Assembly: GCA_035519135.1 (NCBI GenBank)
Contig: DATIWX010000004.1
Coordinates: forward strand, 62,001 to 126,000
DNA from: VBDM01 sp035519135
GTDB taxonomy: Bacteria; Pseudomonadota; Gammaproteobacteria; Burkholderiales; SG8-39
Direction: 5' to 3'
Length of the DNA stretch: 64,000 nucleotides
This document shows, in pieces, positions 17,216 to 25,650 of this stretch. Each line of letters starts with the position of its first letter. Positions within the stretch are counted from its first letter, which is position 1. Under the pieces are notes generated by a model. That model did no database searches, was not told the DNA's origin, and saw only the letters and a program-made list of their open reading frames with translations. The translations under genes were made by a program, and so were the position numbers.

Positions 17216-17958
17216 TTCGCAGCCCGCTCAAGCGCTTTGAGCTTGGCGTACTTATTGAAGGTATTCATGCAGCCGATCACGATGTGCACCAGGCCCGCCA
17301 CGCCATCGAGGAAACCGAGCCGAAATAGATAGAACTTCAGGAAGCGCAGCGACGGGGAAAATACCAATTGCAGCAGGCTTGCACGGCGGCCCGCGGCCCG
17401 CAGCGATTCGGCCTGGAGGCTGGTGTAGCGGTTCTGCTTGTCCAGGTACTTCTCCAGAGTCTCTGCCGAGTCGTGCAGGAGATCACCCCGCAGCCGGAGG
17501 ATTGGAAGCGCGGTGACGACCTTTTCGTGCACCGTCTCGCTGCCCCAGCGGGCCTGCTTGCGATGAAACAGGCGCACGCTCCAGTCAGGGTAGCCCTCGC
17601 CGTGTCTGAGCCAGCGTCCCATGAAACGGTTACAGCGCGGCATGGCGTAGACGAAGCCTCGCGGGGCCTTGAGCTCCGCGATGATCGCGTTGCGGAGGTC
17701 TTCGCTCACGCTTTCGTCCGCGTCCAGGCAGAGCACCCAGTCGTGGCTGGCGGACTCGACGGCAAACTGCTTCTGTGGACCGAATCCGAGCCACTCCTTC
17801 TCGATGACTCGCGCGCGATGGCGTCGAGCGAGCTCGGTCGTTCCATCGGTCGAACCCGAATCGACGACCACGACCTCTTCGGCGAAGGTGACGCTCGCAA
17901 GGCAGGCTTCGAGCTGCGAAGCTGCGTTACGCGTAATGATCGCTACGGACAAGGGCAT
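17212..17958 (-). CDS. WaaE/KdtX-like family 2 glycosyltransferase
   Basis: A 248-residue GT2 enzyme. I use the ATG at 17958 (MPLSVAIITRN); a TTG 24 bases upstream is possible. VVVDSGSTDGT is at 30-40 and CLDADE with the metal-binding aspartates at 77-82. GFGPQKQFAVE, GRWLRHGEGYPDWSVRLF and VHEKV are typical of the WaaE/KdtX branch, which adds glucose to the inner-core heptose of LPS. A hydrophobic C-terminal region suggests membrane association. It heads the rfb chain and is divergent from waaA, which fits a core-assembly role. Confidence 0.8.
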   Translation of the reverse strand: MPLSVAIITRNAASQLEACLASVTFAEEVVVVDSGSTDGTTELARRHRARVIEKEWLGFGPQKQFAVESASHDWVLCLDADESVSEDLRNAIIAELKAPRGFVYAMPRCNRFMGRWLRHGEGYPDWSVRLFHRKQARWGSETVHEKVVTALPILRLRGDLLHDSAETLEKYLDKQNRYTSLQAESLRAAGRRASLLQLVFSPSLRFLKFYLFRLGFLDGVAGLVHIVIGCMNTFNKYAKLKALERAAK

Positions 17959-17986
17959 GGGCGCGAAGAAAGAGCCAGCCAACCCG

Positions 17987-17992
17987 TATAAT
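17987..17992 (+). promoter_or_regulatory. Possible -10 box for waaA
   Basis: A perfect TATAAT lies 60 bases upstream of the waaA ATG, in the short divergent gap between waaA and the WaaE-like gene. No convincing -35 hexamer sits 17 bases upstream, so it is a candidate only. Confidence 0.4.
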
Positions 17993-18051
17993 CAGCGGCT
18001 TATGTTCGGCATTCTAACCGCTTTCCGGCACTTGCAGCCGGGGATGTTCTG

Positions 18052-19332
18052 ATGTGGCGCATCGCCTACAGGCTGCTGCTTTGGCTTGCCTTCCCCTTCG
18101 TGGTCGCGCGGCTCTGGTGGCGGGGACGGCAGGAGCCGCGATACCGAACGAATCCGGGAGAGCGATTCGGCTTCTACCGTACCACGGTGCTGCGGCCGGT
18201 GATATGGCTGCATGCCGTGTCGTTGGGCGAGACGCGCGCCGCGGAGCCTCTGCTGCACGCCCTGCGGCAGCATCACCCGGAGTGCGATCTCTTGATCACG
18301 CAGATGACGGCGACCGGCCGCGAGGCGGCTGAGCAACTCTTTGGTGATTCCGCGCATGTGGCTTGGCTCGCCTATGACTACCCCTCTGCAGTGAGGCGCT
18401 TCCTGCAACATTTCCGGCCGCGGCTCGGTATCTTGATGGAAACGGAGATCTGGTTTCACCTCGTGTCGGAGTGCGAGCGCTCGCGGGTGCCGCTCATGCT
18501 CGCCAACGCGCGAATGTCCGCGAAATCAGCGCGCGGTTACGCCGTCTTGGGTTCTCTGGTTCGCGAAGCGTTCGCGGGCTTGAGCGCAGTCGCGGCGCAA
18601 ACCGCCGAAGACGCCGGCCGCCTTCGGTCGCTTGGCGCGCGTGAAATCGAAGTCACGGGAAATCTCAAGTTCGACGCCGAGCCCGCGGCAGGAAGCGAGT
18701 CGCTTGCCGCCCAATTCAGGCTGCGCTTCGGAAATCGAAGGACATTCCTCATCGCGAGCACGCGGGAGGGAGAGGAGGAACTGTTCCTCGATGCCTTGAA
18801 GGGGGATCCTCTGGGTGACGCGCTGGTGGTGATCGTCCCGCGGCATCCCCAGCGGTTCGATGCGGTTGCGCAGCTTCTCGGCGCTCGGGATTTCAAGTTC
18901 GCGCGGCGCAGCGCCAGCGGACCGTTCGACGATTGCAGGGTGGTGCTCGGGGACAGCATGGGCGAGATGGCTGCCTACTATCGCGCCTGCGACGTGGCGT
19001 TCGTGGGAGGCAGCCTGCTCCCTTACGGCGGCCAGAATCTGATCGAGGCTTGCGCGGCGGGTGTGCCGGTCCTCATCGGCCCCTATACCTACAATTTTGA
19101 GCAGGCTGCCGAGAGCGCAGTCGCGGCCGGTGCGGCCGTTCGGGTTGCGACGGCGGAAGAAGCCGTACGCCAGGCGCGCTTGCTGCTCAGCGACACGGGG
19201 CTGCGAGAGCGCCTGGGGCAGGCGGGGATCGCTTTCTGCGCAACCCATCGCGGGGCGACCCAGCGAACGCTTGCCGTGTGCGAGCGGCTGCTCGGCCGTG
19301 CCTCCGGGCCCGAGCAAGCGCCCCGGAGCTAG
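18052..19332 (+). CDS. waaA: 3-deoxy-D-manno-octulosonic acid (Kdo) transferase
   Basis: A 426-residue GT30-family protein with an N-terminal membrane anchor (about residues 1-22, LLLWLAFPFVVARLWW). The GERFGF motif near 42-47, WLHAVSLGETRAA near 58-70, ETEIWFHLV near 130, PRHPQRF and GDSMGEMAAYYRACDVAFVG then SLLPYGGQNLIE are all typical of WaaA/KdtA. It transfers Kdo from CMP-Kdo to the lipid A precursor on the inner membrane. A GGGGA ribosome site precedes the ATG. It converges with the tolC-type gene, overlapping its 3' end by 4 nt. Confidence 0.94.
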   Translation: MWRIAYRLLLWLAFPFVVARLWWRGRQEPRYRTNPGERFGFYRTTVLRPVIWLHAVSLGETRAAEPLLHALRQHHPECDLLITQMTATGREAAEQLFGDSAHVAWLAYDYPSAVRRFLQHFRPRLGILMETEIWFHLVSECERSRVPLMLANARMSAKSARGYAVLGSLVREAFAGLSAVAAQTAEDAGRLRSLGAREIEVTGNLKFDAEPAAGSESLAAQFRLRFGNRRTFLIASTREGEEELFLDALKGDPLGDALVVIVPRHPQRFDAVAQLLGARDFKFARRSASGPFDDCRVVLGDSMGEMAAYYRACDVAFVGGSLLPYGGQNLIEACAAGVPVLIGPYTYNFEQAAESAVAAGAAVRVATAEEAVRQARLLLSDTGLRERLGQAGIAFCATHRGATQRTLAVCERLLGRASGPEQAPRS

Positions 19333-20699
19333 TTGGCCCCGAGCAGGCGGTTGATCTCCTCGACGTCGCCGTCCGTCAGCGTTCCCGATGCCGATTTCAG
19401 ACGCAGCCCGTTCAGGATGGTGTCGTAGCGCGCTCTGGAGAGATCGCGCAGCGTGCTGAATACCTGCTGCTGGGCGTTCAGCACGTCGATGTTGATGCGC
19501 ACCCCCACTTCATAGCCCAGCTTGTTCGAGTCGAGCGCGCTGCGGCTGGAGATGAGTGCAGCCTCCAGGGCCTTCACCTGTGCCATTCCATTGGTCACGC
19601 CGAGAAAAGACTGGCGCGCGTTGAGCGCCGCAGTACGCCGGCTACTTTCCAGATCCTGCTGCGCCTTCTCGCGGTTGGCGACAGCTTGTCGAACCAGCGA
19701 ACTGACGTTGCCTCCGCCGTAAAGTGGGATCGCAAGCTGAAGTCCGATGTTGTAGTTGGTGGAATCAGATGCAGTATTGACCGTCGCCGCGGTGCTGAGG
19801 CCCGAGGAGTTCACCCCGGCGTTGCCGACGAGGTTGAGGGTGGGCAGGTGTCCGGCGCGGACGCGATCGATCTCGCGCACGGCGACCTCCACGGCCGCCT
19901 CCTGCGCGCGCACCGGATAACTCTGGGTGGACGCCGCGCTCGCCCAATCCTCCATCGAATTCGGCCTAGGCGGATTGAGCTCGATAACGGCCTTGAGCGG
20001 CTCCAACCGCTCCGGAAACCTGCCTACGATTTGCTGTAGCGCCCGCTTCTTGATTTCGAGGTCGCTCTGCGCTGCGATTTCCTGCGAGGTCGCGAGGTCG
20101 AACCGCGCCTGCGCTTCGTGAGTGTCGGTGATGGTCGCGGTGCCAACCTCGAAATTGCGTTTCGCCTGGGCAAGCTGCTCGGCGATCGCGACCTTTTGCC
20201 CCTGAATGAAGGCAAGGCTGTCCTGGGAGGCGAGTACGTCGAAATACGCCTGCGCGACCCGCACGATCAGATCCTGAGTCGCCTGGCCGAACAGGGCCTC
20301 GGTCTGTGCCGCCTTGAAGCCGGCTTCCTTGTAGACCTGAAAATTCTGCCAATTGAACAAGGGCTGCGTCAGCGTTACCGTGAAGCCGCTCGTTCCGCCC
20401 GAGCGCCGAGATTCGGTTGTAGCGCCCGTGCCCGCGATGTCCCGGAACTTGATGTCGACGTTGTTAGCTTGGGTGAATCCAGTAGCGTTTACCGTTGGAA
20501 GGATCTGGGCGAGCCCCTGCGGGAGGCTTTCTAGGCCCGCGTCGCGAGTGGCGCGTGCGGAGGCATAGGTCGCGTCGTTGGCAAGAGCATCGCGGTAGAT
20601 CTGCAGAAGATCCGCCGCGCCGGCGGTCGCGGAGGACAACGTGAACATCAGCAGTGGAACGACGCGGCCTCGCGGCAGTCTGGGACTCGTCCGAGGCAT
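19329..20699 (-). CDS. tolC: TolC family outer membrane efflux/secretion channel
   Basis: A 456-residue outer membrane factor with a signal peptide (about residues 1-29, ending AGAADL). Two OEP repeats follow: long helical stretches with LLQIYRDALANDATYASARA near 30-49 and YFDVLASQDSLAF near 150, then a second copy containing QAVANREKAQQDLESSR and YEVGVRINIDVLNAQQQ. The GVRTxxDVLxAQ-type segment is diagnostic of TolC proteins. It would form the trimeric outer-membrane tunnel for tripartite pumps or type I secretion. It lies directly after the Pcm-like gene (1-base overlap), a pairing often seen in betaproteobacteria. Confidence 0.9.
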   Translation of the reverse strand: MPRTSPRLPRGRVVPLLMFTLSSATAGAADLLQIYRDALANDATYASARATRDAGLESLPQGLAQILPTVNATGFTQANNVDIKFRDIAGTGATTESRRSGGTSGFTVTLTQPLFNWQNFQVYKEAGFKAAQTEALFGQATQDLIVRVAQAYFDVLASQDSLAFIQGQKVAIAEQLAQAKRNFEVGTATITDTHEAQARFDLATSQEIAAQSDLEIKKRALQQIVGRFPERLEPLKAVIELNPPRPNSMEDWASAASTQSYPVRAQEAAVEVAVREIDRVRAGHLPTLNLVGNAGVNSSGLSTAATVNTASDSTNYNIGLQLAIPLYGGGNVSSLVRQAVANREKAQQDLESSRRTAALNARQSFLGVTNGMAQVKALEAALISSRSALDSNKLGYEVGVRINIDVLNAQQQVFSTLRDLSRARYDTILNGLRLKSASGTLTDGDVEEINRLLGAN

Positions 20700-21364
20700 C
20701 AGAACTGGAAACGCGCGGGTTGCACCGCGTTCTTCAGCGGGGCCAGGGAGGTCTCGAAGAGGTCGAGCGTGTGGTGCGCGCCTTGGCCTACGCAGGTGAT
20801 GAGCCGCGCTTCCATGACCGGCGGGTCGCCCACAACGGCGAACAGTCTTCCCCCGGTCTTTAGCTGCGCGAGGAAGGACGGCGGGAGCACCGGCGTGGAC
20901 CCCGTCAGTACGATCACATCGTAGGGTGCGTGCAGTGGCCAGCCCTGCGCCGCGTCACCGAGCTCGACGGTCACGTTTTCCACGCCGGCCCGTCTGAGAT
21001 TTTCCTCCGCAAACGCCTTCAGCCTGGGACTGATTTCCACGGAGTGCACCTGATGCGCGCGGGCGGCGAGGAGCGCGGCAAGGTATCCGCTTCCGGTGCC
21101 GACCTCGAGGACGTGTTCGTACTTCTTGACGGCCAGTTCCTGAAGGATGCGTGCCTCGACCTTGGGCAGCATCATGCGTTCGCCCTCGGGGGCGCCTTCG
21201 TACAGCGGTATCTCGAGGTCCGAGAATGCCAGGTTCCGGTAGGCGCCGGGGACAAATTCCTCGCGCCGCACCGCGTAAAGGAGATCGAGTACGTCCTGAT
21301 CGAGCACCTCCCAGGTGCGGATCTGCTGCTCGATCATGTTGAAGCGCGCTTGCTCGACGCTCAT
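20699..21364 (-). CDS. Protein-L-isoaspartate O-methyltransferase family protein (atypical)
   Basis: A 221-residue PCMT-fold methyltransferase. The SAM motif VLEVGTGSGYLAALLA near 99-114 and the following GxxxVHSVEISP segment are standard. The substrate-side motif is not: true Pcm enzymes carry a GQTISQP-type stretch with a catalytic serine before motif I, while here the matching place reads EGAPEGERMMLPKVEAR (near 74-90). Repair of isoaspartyl residues is therefore doubtful, although the overall family call is firm. It is the first gene of the leftward pair with tolC; TAGAAT on the minus strand at about 21390-21395 is a possible -10. Confidence 0.75.
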   Translation of the reverse strand: MSVEQARFNMIEQQIRTWEVLDQDVLDLLYAVRREEFVPGAYRNLAFSDLEIPLYEGAPEGERMMLPKVEARILQELAVKKYEHVLEVGTGSGYLAALLAARAHQVHSVEISPRLKAFAEENLRRAGVENVTVELGDAAQGWPLHAPYDVIVLTGSTPVLPPSFLAQLKTGGRLFAVVGDPPVMEARLITCVGQGAHHTLDLFETSLAPLKNAVQPARFQF

Positions 21365-21548
21365 GGAGAAGCGGACGGTGCGGAAGGCCGCGATTCTAGC
21401 ACTGTTTGGCTGATAATTCGGTCGGCGTGCTGTACTTGAAGGCGGCTCGGCGATGAATCAGAATAGCCTCCAAAGGGACGCGCAGCTGCTGAACGATCGC
21501 GCCCTATCCTGATGGAAGGCCAGTCAAAATCGTTCCGGAGCCTGATGC

Positions 21549-21932
21549 ATGCATGTATCCCAGGAGCGTTACGGAGACGCGTTGGTGCTTACACCGGTCG
21601 GCCGGATCGACAACAGCACCACCGACGGGCTGAAGTCCGACCTCAACACCCACGTGGCGACCTGCCGCAAGGGCGGCGATCGACTGGTTCTCGATTTCTC
21701 CAAGGTCGACTACATCAGCAGCGTTGGTCTGCGCGTGCTGATGCTGGCAGCGAAGAAGATTCGCGAGCAGGAAGGGACAATCGTGGTCGCAGCGCTTCAG
21801 CCTGTGGTCCGGGAAATCTTCGAGATCAGCCGCTTCAACCTCGTGTTCCAGTGCTTTGGAACCGTGCGTGACGCCCTAGGGAAGGTTTCGGCGGCCGCGC
21901 TCGAAGCCTACGACTCTTCGCACGGCGCCTGA
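21549..21932 (+). CDS. STAS-domain anti-sigma-factor antagonist
   Basis: A 127-residue single STAS domain protein. VLTPVGRIDNSTTDGL at about 13-28 and LVLDFSKVDYISSVGLRVL at 46-64 fit SpoIIAA/RsbV-type antagonists, and the paired serines Ser57-Ser58 in YISSVGLR sit where such proteins are phosphorylated. The last 15 residues are an extra tail. In known systems the unphosphorylated antagonist binds the RsbW-type kinase; a PP2C phosphatase reactivates it. Both partners are encoded within 5 kb. It is 3 bases upstream of the MBL gene and probably co-transcribed with it. Confidence 0.88.
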   Translation: MHVSQERYGDALVLTPVGRIDNSTTDGLKSDLNTHVATCRKGGDRLVLDFSKVDYISSVGLRVLMLAAKKIREQEGTIVVAALQPVVREIFEISRFNLVFQCFGTVRDALGKVSAAALEAYDSSHGA

Positions 21933-21935
21933 CCG

Positions 21936-22901
21936 ATGGCGCTGTGGGTTACGTTCTGGGGGACGCGAGGATCGATTCCCGTTTCCCTGGACTGTGCTTC
22001 GGTACGGAACAAGCTCGCGAACGCGATCGTGTCGGCTTCCGGCAAAGGGCTCGACACCCAGGAGAAGGCGCGGGCTTGGGTTGACACGGAACTCGATTTC
22101 GCGGTCTCCCATACTTTCGGCGGCAATTCCGCCTGCGTCCAGCTCGACGCGGGCGATGAAGAGTACCTGCTGTGCGACCTCGGAAGCGGCGTGCGCGCTT
22201 TCGGAAATCACGTCTCCAGCCGCGATGGCCCTTCTAAGAAGAACACGTTTCATGTGTTCCTGTCACATGTGCACTGGGATCACATCATGGGGTTCCCCTT
22301 TTTCGGGCCAGCGTATGTCCCTGGAAACAAGATCCGGATCTACGGTTGCCACGCTCATATCGAGCAGGCGCTTCGGCGACAGCAGGATCCGCCCAGCTTT
22401 CCCGTCCCTTTCGACAGCCTCGCGGCTTCGATAGAGTTCATCACGCTGCAGCCCGGCCGAAGCTACGAGATCGCCGGCTGGAGCGTGACTGCCAGGCTCC
22501 AGAATCATTCCGGGGATTCGTACGGCTTTCGGTTCGTCCGCGATGGTCGGATCATCGTGTACTCGACGGATTCGGAGCACAGGCTGGACATACCCGACGA
22601 GGTCGAGGGCGCAGCCACGTTCTTTTCGGATGCCGACCTCGTTATCTTCGATGCCATGTACTCGCTTGCAGAAGCCGTGTCGGTGAAGGAAGACTGGGGT
22701 CATTCGAGCAACGTGGTTGCAGTCGAGTTGTGCCAGCTCGCCAACGCGAAGCACCTAGTGCTCTTTCACCACGAACCAGCCAACAACGACGAGCGCATCG
22801 CCGAGATATGGCGGGAAACGCTCCGCTACGAAGAGATCTCGAGGACGGGTGAGCCGCTGCGCGTCTCTGCCGCGTACGACGGAATGGAGATCGAGCTCTG
22901 A
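21936..22901 (+). CDS. MBL-fold metallo-hydrolase
   Basis: A 321-residue metallo-beta-lactamase-fold protein. The metal motif HVHWDH is at residues 111-116, followed by GFPFF; further ligands are expected from the His in LQNHSGDSYGF, the Asp of VIFDAMYS and the His pair in VLFHHEP. FGGNSACVQL near residue 63 is typical of the phosphodiesterase/RNase Z-like branch. The protein is cytoplasmic (no signal peptide). Substrate is unknown; a cyclic nucleotide or other phosphodiester is the obvious guess. It sits between the STAS gene and the CHASE2-phosphatase gene in one rightward unit, which links it to that pathway. Confidence 0.82.
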   Translation: MALWVTFWGTRGSIPVSLDCASVRNKLANAIVSASGKGLDTQEKARAWVDTELDFAVSHTFGGNSACVQLDAGDEEYLLCDLGSGVRAFGNHVSSRDGPSKKNTFHVFLSHVHWDHIMGFPFFGPAYVPGNKIRIYGCHAHIEQALRRQQDPPSFPVPFDSLAASIEFITLQPGRSYEIAGWSVTARLQNHSGDSYGFRFVRDGRIIVYSTDSEHRLDIPDEVEGAATFFSDADLVIFDAMYSLAEAVSVKEDWGHSSNVVAVELCQLANAKHLVLFHHEPANNDERIAEIWRETLRYEEISRTGEPLRVSAAYDGMEIEL

Positions 22902-23032
22902 GCGATGGCTCGCCGGGAGCGGAAGTAGGGTCTGCTCGGGACTCCGGGGCGGCATCGGGCGCGAGTCAGCCGGGGATTACCCTCAATCGGCGCGGTGTTC
23001 GGCACGGCATTATCCTGCTGGCGGTCCTGCTG

Positions 23033-25054
23033 GTGCCAGTAATGTGGGAGGAGATGCCCGTTATCGGGGCCATGCGGCTCGCTTGGCTCGACGGTTATCA
23101 GGAGCTGTCCCCGCGCGAAAGGCATTCCGCCCCTGCGGTCATTGTGGCGATCGACGAAGCAAGTCTGAGGCGTTTTGGCCAATGGCCGTGGCCACGAACT
23201 CTGGTCGCCAGGCTTTTCGACAGGATTGCTGCGGCCGGGCCTGCTGCGATCGGTGTGGATATTCTGTTTTCCGAGCCTGATCGTCTTTCCCCGGAGTGGA
23301 TTGCGCCCTCGGTGGCCGAAGCGGACCCAAGACTGGCGGAGCGCCTCGCTCGGCTACCCCGTCATGATTCGACGCTCGCCGCTTCGATACGAGCCGCTCC
23401 GGTTGTTCTTGGCATTGCCGGCCTCGAGACGGGTGGTGTATCCGACACGGCGCTCATGACCCCGTCGCTGCAAAGAAATCCGGAAGCACTGGGGACGCTG
23501 CGTCGCTATGCGACCGCGCTGCGCAGCCTTCCGGAGATCGATGCGGCGGCGAGAGGGCACGGACTGCTCAGTGCGGATACGGAGGCGGGAGTCGTGCGGC
23601 GCGTACCGATGGTAGCTATCGTCGGCGCAACTCCGGTCCTCCCGCTGAGTCTGGAAACGTTGCGCCTTGCAAGCGGCGAGGCCCTTTTCGCCGTTCACGG
23701 TGGTTCGGGAGGAGTGGAATCGGTGGGCATCGGCGATCTCAGCGTGCCGACTCAGCCGGACGGACGCGTTTGGGTGCACTACACGCCCCACGACCCGGCT
23801 AGATTCATCCCGGCTGCGGAAGTGCTGGACGGGGGAACCGACGCTGCTCAGCTCGAGCGCAAGCTCGTTCTGGTGGGAATTACCGGGCTAGGTCTGATCG
23901 ACTACCAGAGCACGCCGCTGGGCGAGCGCATGCCTGGCATCGAGATTCATGCGCAGGTGCTGGAGAATGTATTCGACGGCGCCTTGTTGATGCGCCCGCG
24001 TTGGGCTCCATGGATCGAGGCTCTGGCCTTCCTCGTCGCGGGCTTGGTCGTCGTGTACTGCGTGCCTCGGTTTCCCCCCGGGCGCTCGACCGCCCTGCTT
24101 GTCCTGCTGGTGATCGTGTTGGGTCTGGGTGGGTTTGCGGCCTATCGGGGAGCCGGACTATTGCTGGACGCCGCGGTACCGGGGGCCGCCATCGCATTTC
24201 TCTTCGCCGCCATGCTGGTCGAGACCCTAGCGGACGCCAACGCGCAGAAGAAATCGCTCCAGGAACGCTTGCAGCACGAGCGCGAGGCAGCGGCGAGGCT
24301 CGCCGGCGAGCTCGACGCTGCGCGACGCATTCAGGTGGGAATTCTCCCGCGGGCAGAACTGGTGTTTCCTTCCGAGCGCCGCTTCGAGATCGCTGCGTCC
24401 ATGGAGCCTGCTCGCGAAGTCGGTGGAGATCTCTACGATTTCTTCATGCTCGATAACGCGCGATTGTTCTTTCTGGTGGGTGACGTCTCCGGGAAGGGCC
24501 TACCGGCAAGTATCTTCATGGCGGTCAGCAAGGCGCTGTGCAAGAGTGCTGCACTCCGGCACGGGCAAAGGACCGAGGAATTGCTGCGCGAAGCCAACTC
24601 GGAGATCGCCCGCGAGAACCCGGAGTCGCTATTCGTGACGGCCTTTGCGGCCATTCTCGACACGAGAACTGGGCGTCTGGAATACTGCAACGCCGGGCAC
24701 GAACCGCCTTTCGTTCTCGGCCCCGATGGAAAGATTGCCCGCCTTGCCGGCGGGGGAGGACCGCCGCTTTGCGTGCTCGATGGATTTGAGTACTCTGCCG
24801 CGGAATACTCCATGGCCCCTCGAGGCATCGTGTGCGTAGTTTCCGACGGCGTGACGGAGGCGATGAACCGAGCCGGCGAGCTCTATGGGGCGGGCAGACT
24901 GCAACGGGTGCTCCAGCGCAACGGCAATTCAGCCAGTCCGGCAACAACTGTCGACGCGATAAGAGCCGATGTGTCGAGGTTTGCGGAGAACGCGGAGGTC
25001 GCAGACGACCTCACGTTATTGGTTCTACGCTGGAATGGCCCTAGCGAACGCTGA
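23033..25054 (+). CDS. CHASE2 sensor - SpoIIE/PP2C-type serine phosphatase
   Basis: Membrane receptor of at least 673 residues. A CHASE2 domain (VIVAIDEASLRRFGQWPWPR near 36-55, VGVDILFSEPD-like segment, then LVLVGITGLG) is followed by three helices at about 324-345, 352-374 and 378-400, a coiled coil (about 403-435) and a PP2C-like phosphatase with EVGGDLYDFF near 462, VGDVSGKGLPASIFMA near 482, CNAGHEPP and VSDGVTEAM. It would sense an envelope signal and dephosphorylate the STAS protein. The GTG at 23033 is the first standard start, yet the same frame upstream (about 22976-23040) encodes a hydrophobic helix expected in CHASE2 proteins; a CTG at 22898 overlapping the MBL stop, behind GGAG, may be the real start. 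Confidence 0.88.
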   Translation: MPVMWEEMPVIGAMRLAWLDGYQELSPRERHSAPAVIVAIDEASLRRFGQWPWPRTLVARLFDRIAAAGPAAIGVDILFSEPDRLSPEWIAPSVAEADPRLAERLARLPRHDSTLAASIRAAPVVLGIAGLETGGVSDTALMTPSLQRNPEALGTLRRYATALRSLPEIDAAARGHGLLSADTEAGVVRRVPMVAIVGATPVLPLSLETLRLASGEALFAVHGGSGGVESVGIGDLSVPTQPDGRVWVHYTPHDPARFIPAAEVLDGGTDAAQLERKLVLVGITGLGLIDYQSTPLGERMPGIEIHAQVLENVFDGALLMRPRWAPWIEALAFLVAGLVVVYCVPRFPPGRSTALLVLLVIVLGLGGFAAYRGAGLLLDAAVPGAAIAFLFAAMLVETLADANAQKKSLQERLQHEREAAARLAGELDAARRIQVGILPRAELVFPSERRFEIAASMEPAREVGGDLYDFFMLDNARLFFLVGDVSGKGLPASIFMAVSKALCKSAALRHGQRTEELLREANSEIARENPESLFVTAFAAILDTRTGRLEYCNAGHEPPFVLGPDGKIARLAGGGGPPLCVLDGFEYSAAEYSMAPRGIVCVVSDGVTEAMNRAGELYGAGRLQRVLQRNGNSASPATTVDAIRADVSRFAENAEVADDLTLLVLRWNGPSER

Positions 25055-25631
25055 TTTCCACCCGACGGTTCCGCGGTTCGGCAACGCCGTCTGCGGTGCG
25101 CAACAACGGTTCGCGCCGGCCTCGGCCCGCAGTCAGGATGCGCTCGGGAGGAATACCCATGCCAACCAGGATCGATTTCACGCGCTCGGCCCGCTGGAGG
25201 GACAGCGCATCATTCGTAGGGTCTGGCCCTACTTGGTCGGTGTGGCCGATCACGGTGATTTCGGGCGCCTGCCTCCGCGCCATCTCGACGATGACCCGCT
25301 TGACCTCCTGTTGCGACTGCTCGGTGAACTCGTCCGTGCCGCTTTCGAAGTAGAGCGTGAAGGAAATCGGGCGCGGCGGCATCGCGGTAAGCGCGCCGCC
25401 GAACACTTCCTTCAGTTCGCTCTGACTCGCGGTGCTACGTTGCAGGCCGCTGCCCGACGTGCGCGCAGCAGCGTAGGCGGTGTCGAGTACCGTGTCGCCC
25501 TTGGGATTGTGTACGAGGACTTTTCCGACCTTGCCGTCCTTGTCCGGGAGCAGTACGACAAGATCTTGGGAGGTTGCGCAGCCACCCAGGACCAGAAGTG
25601 CCGCCAGGGGCCCTAGGTAGCGTGCGTGCAT
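25041..25631 (-). CDS. OmpA-family peptidoglycan-binding lipoprotein
   Basis: A 196-residue secreted protein. The signal peptide ends in a lipobox LGGC with Cys18, so it is probably a lipoprotein of the outer membrane. The middle (VVLLPDKDGKVGKVLVHNPKGD) is followed by a C-terminal OmpA domain containing FESGTDEFT near 94 and VIGHTDQVG, LSLQRAERVKSIL and GRGRREPL, the peptidoglycan-binding signature. It converges with the CHASE2-phosphatase gene, overlapping its end by 14 bases, and lies 19 bases downstream of the FecR gene, with which it likely forms a leftward operon. A role as envelope tether or sensor partner is inferred from context. Confidence 0.87.
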   Translation of the reverse strand: MHARYLGPLAALLVLGGCATSQDLVVLLPDKDGKVGKVLVHNPKGDTVLDTAYAAARTSGSGLQRSTASQSELKEVFGGALTAMPPRPISFTLYFESGTDEFTEQSQQEVKRVIVEMARRQAPEITVIGHTDQVGPDPTNDALSLQRAERVKSILVGMGIPPERILTAGRGRREPLLRTADGVAEPRNRRVEISVR

Positions 25632-25650
25632 GAACCCACTTTACCCTACT

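Noticed and set aside
21454..21513. Small open frame of 19 codons in the gap between the Pcm-like and STAS genes
   Set aside because: No ribosome site and no recognisable feature; chance is enough to explain it.
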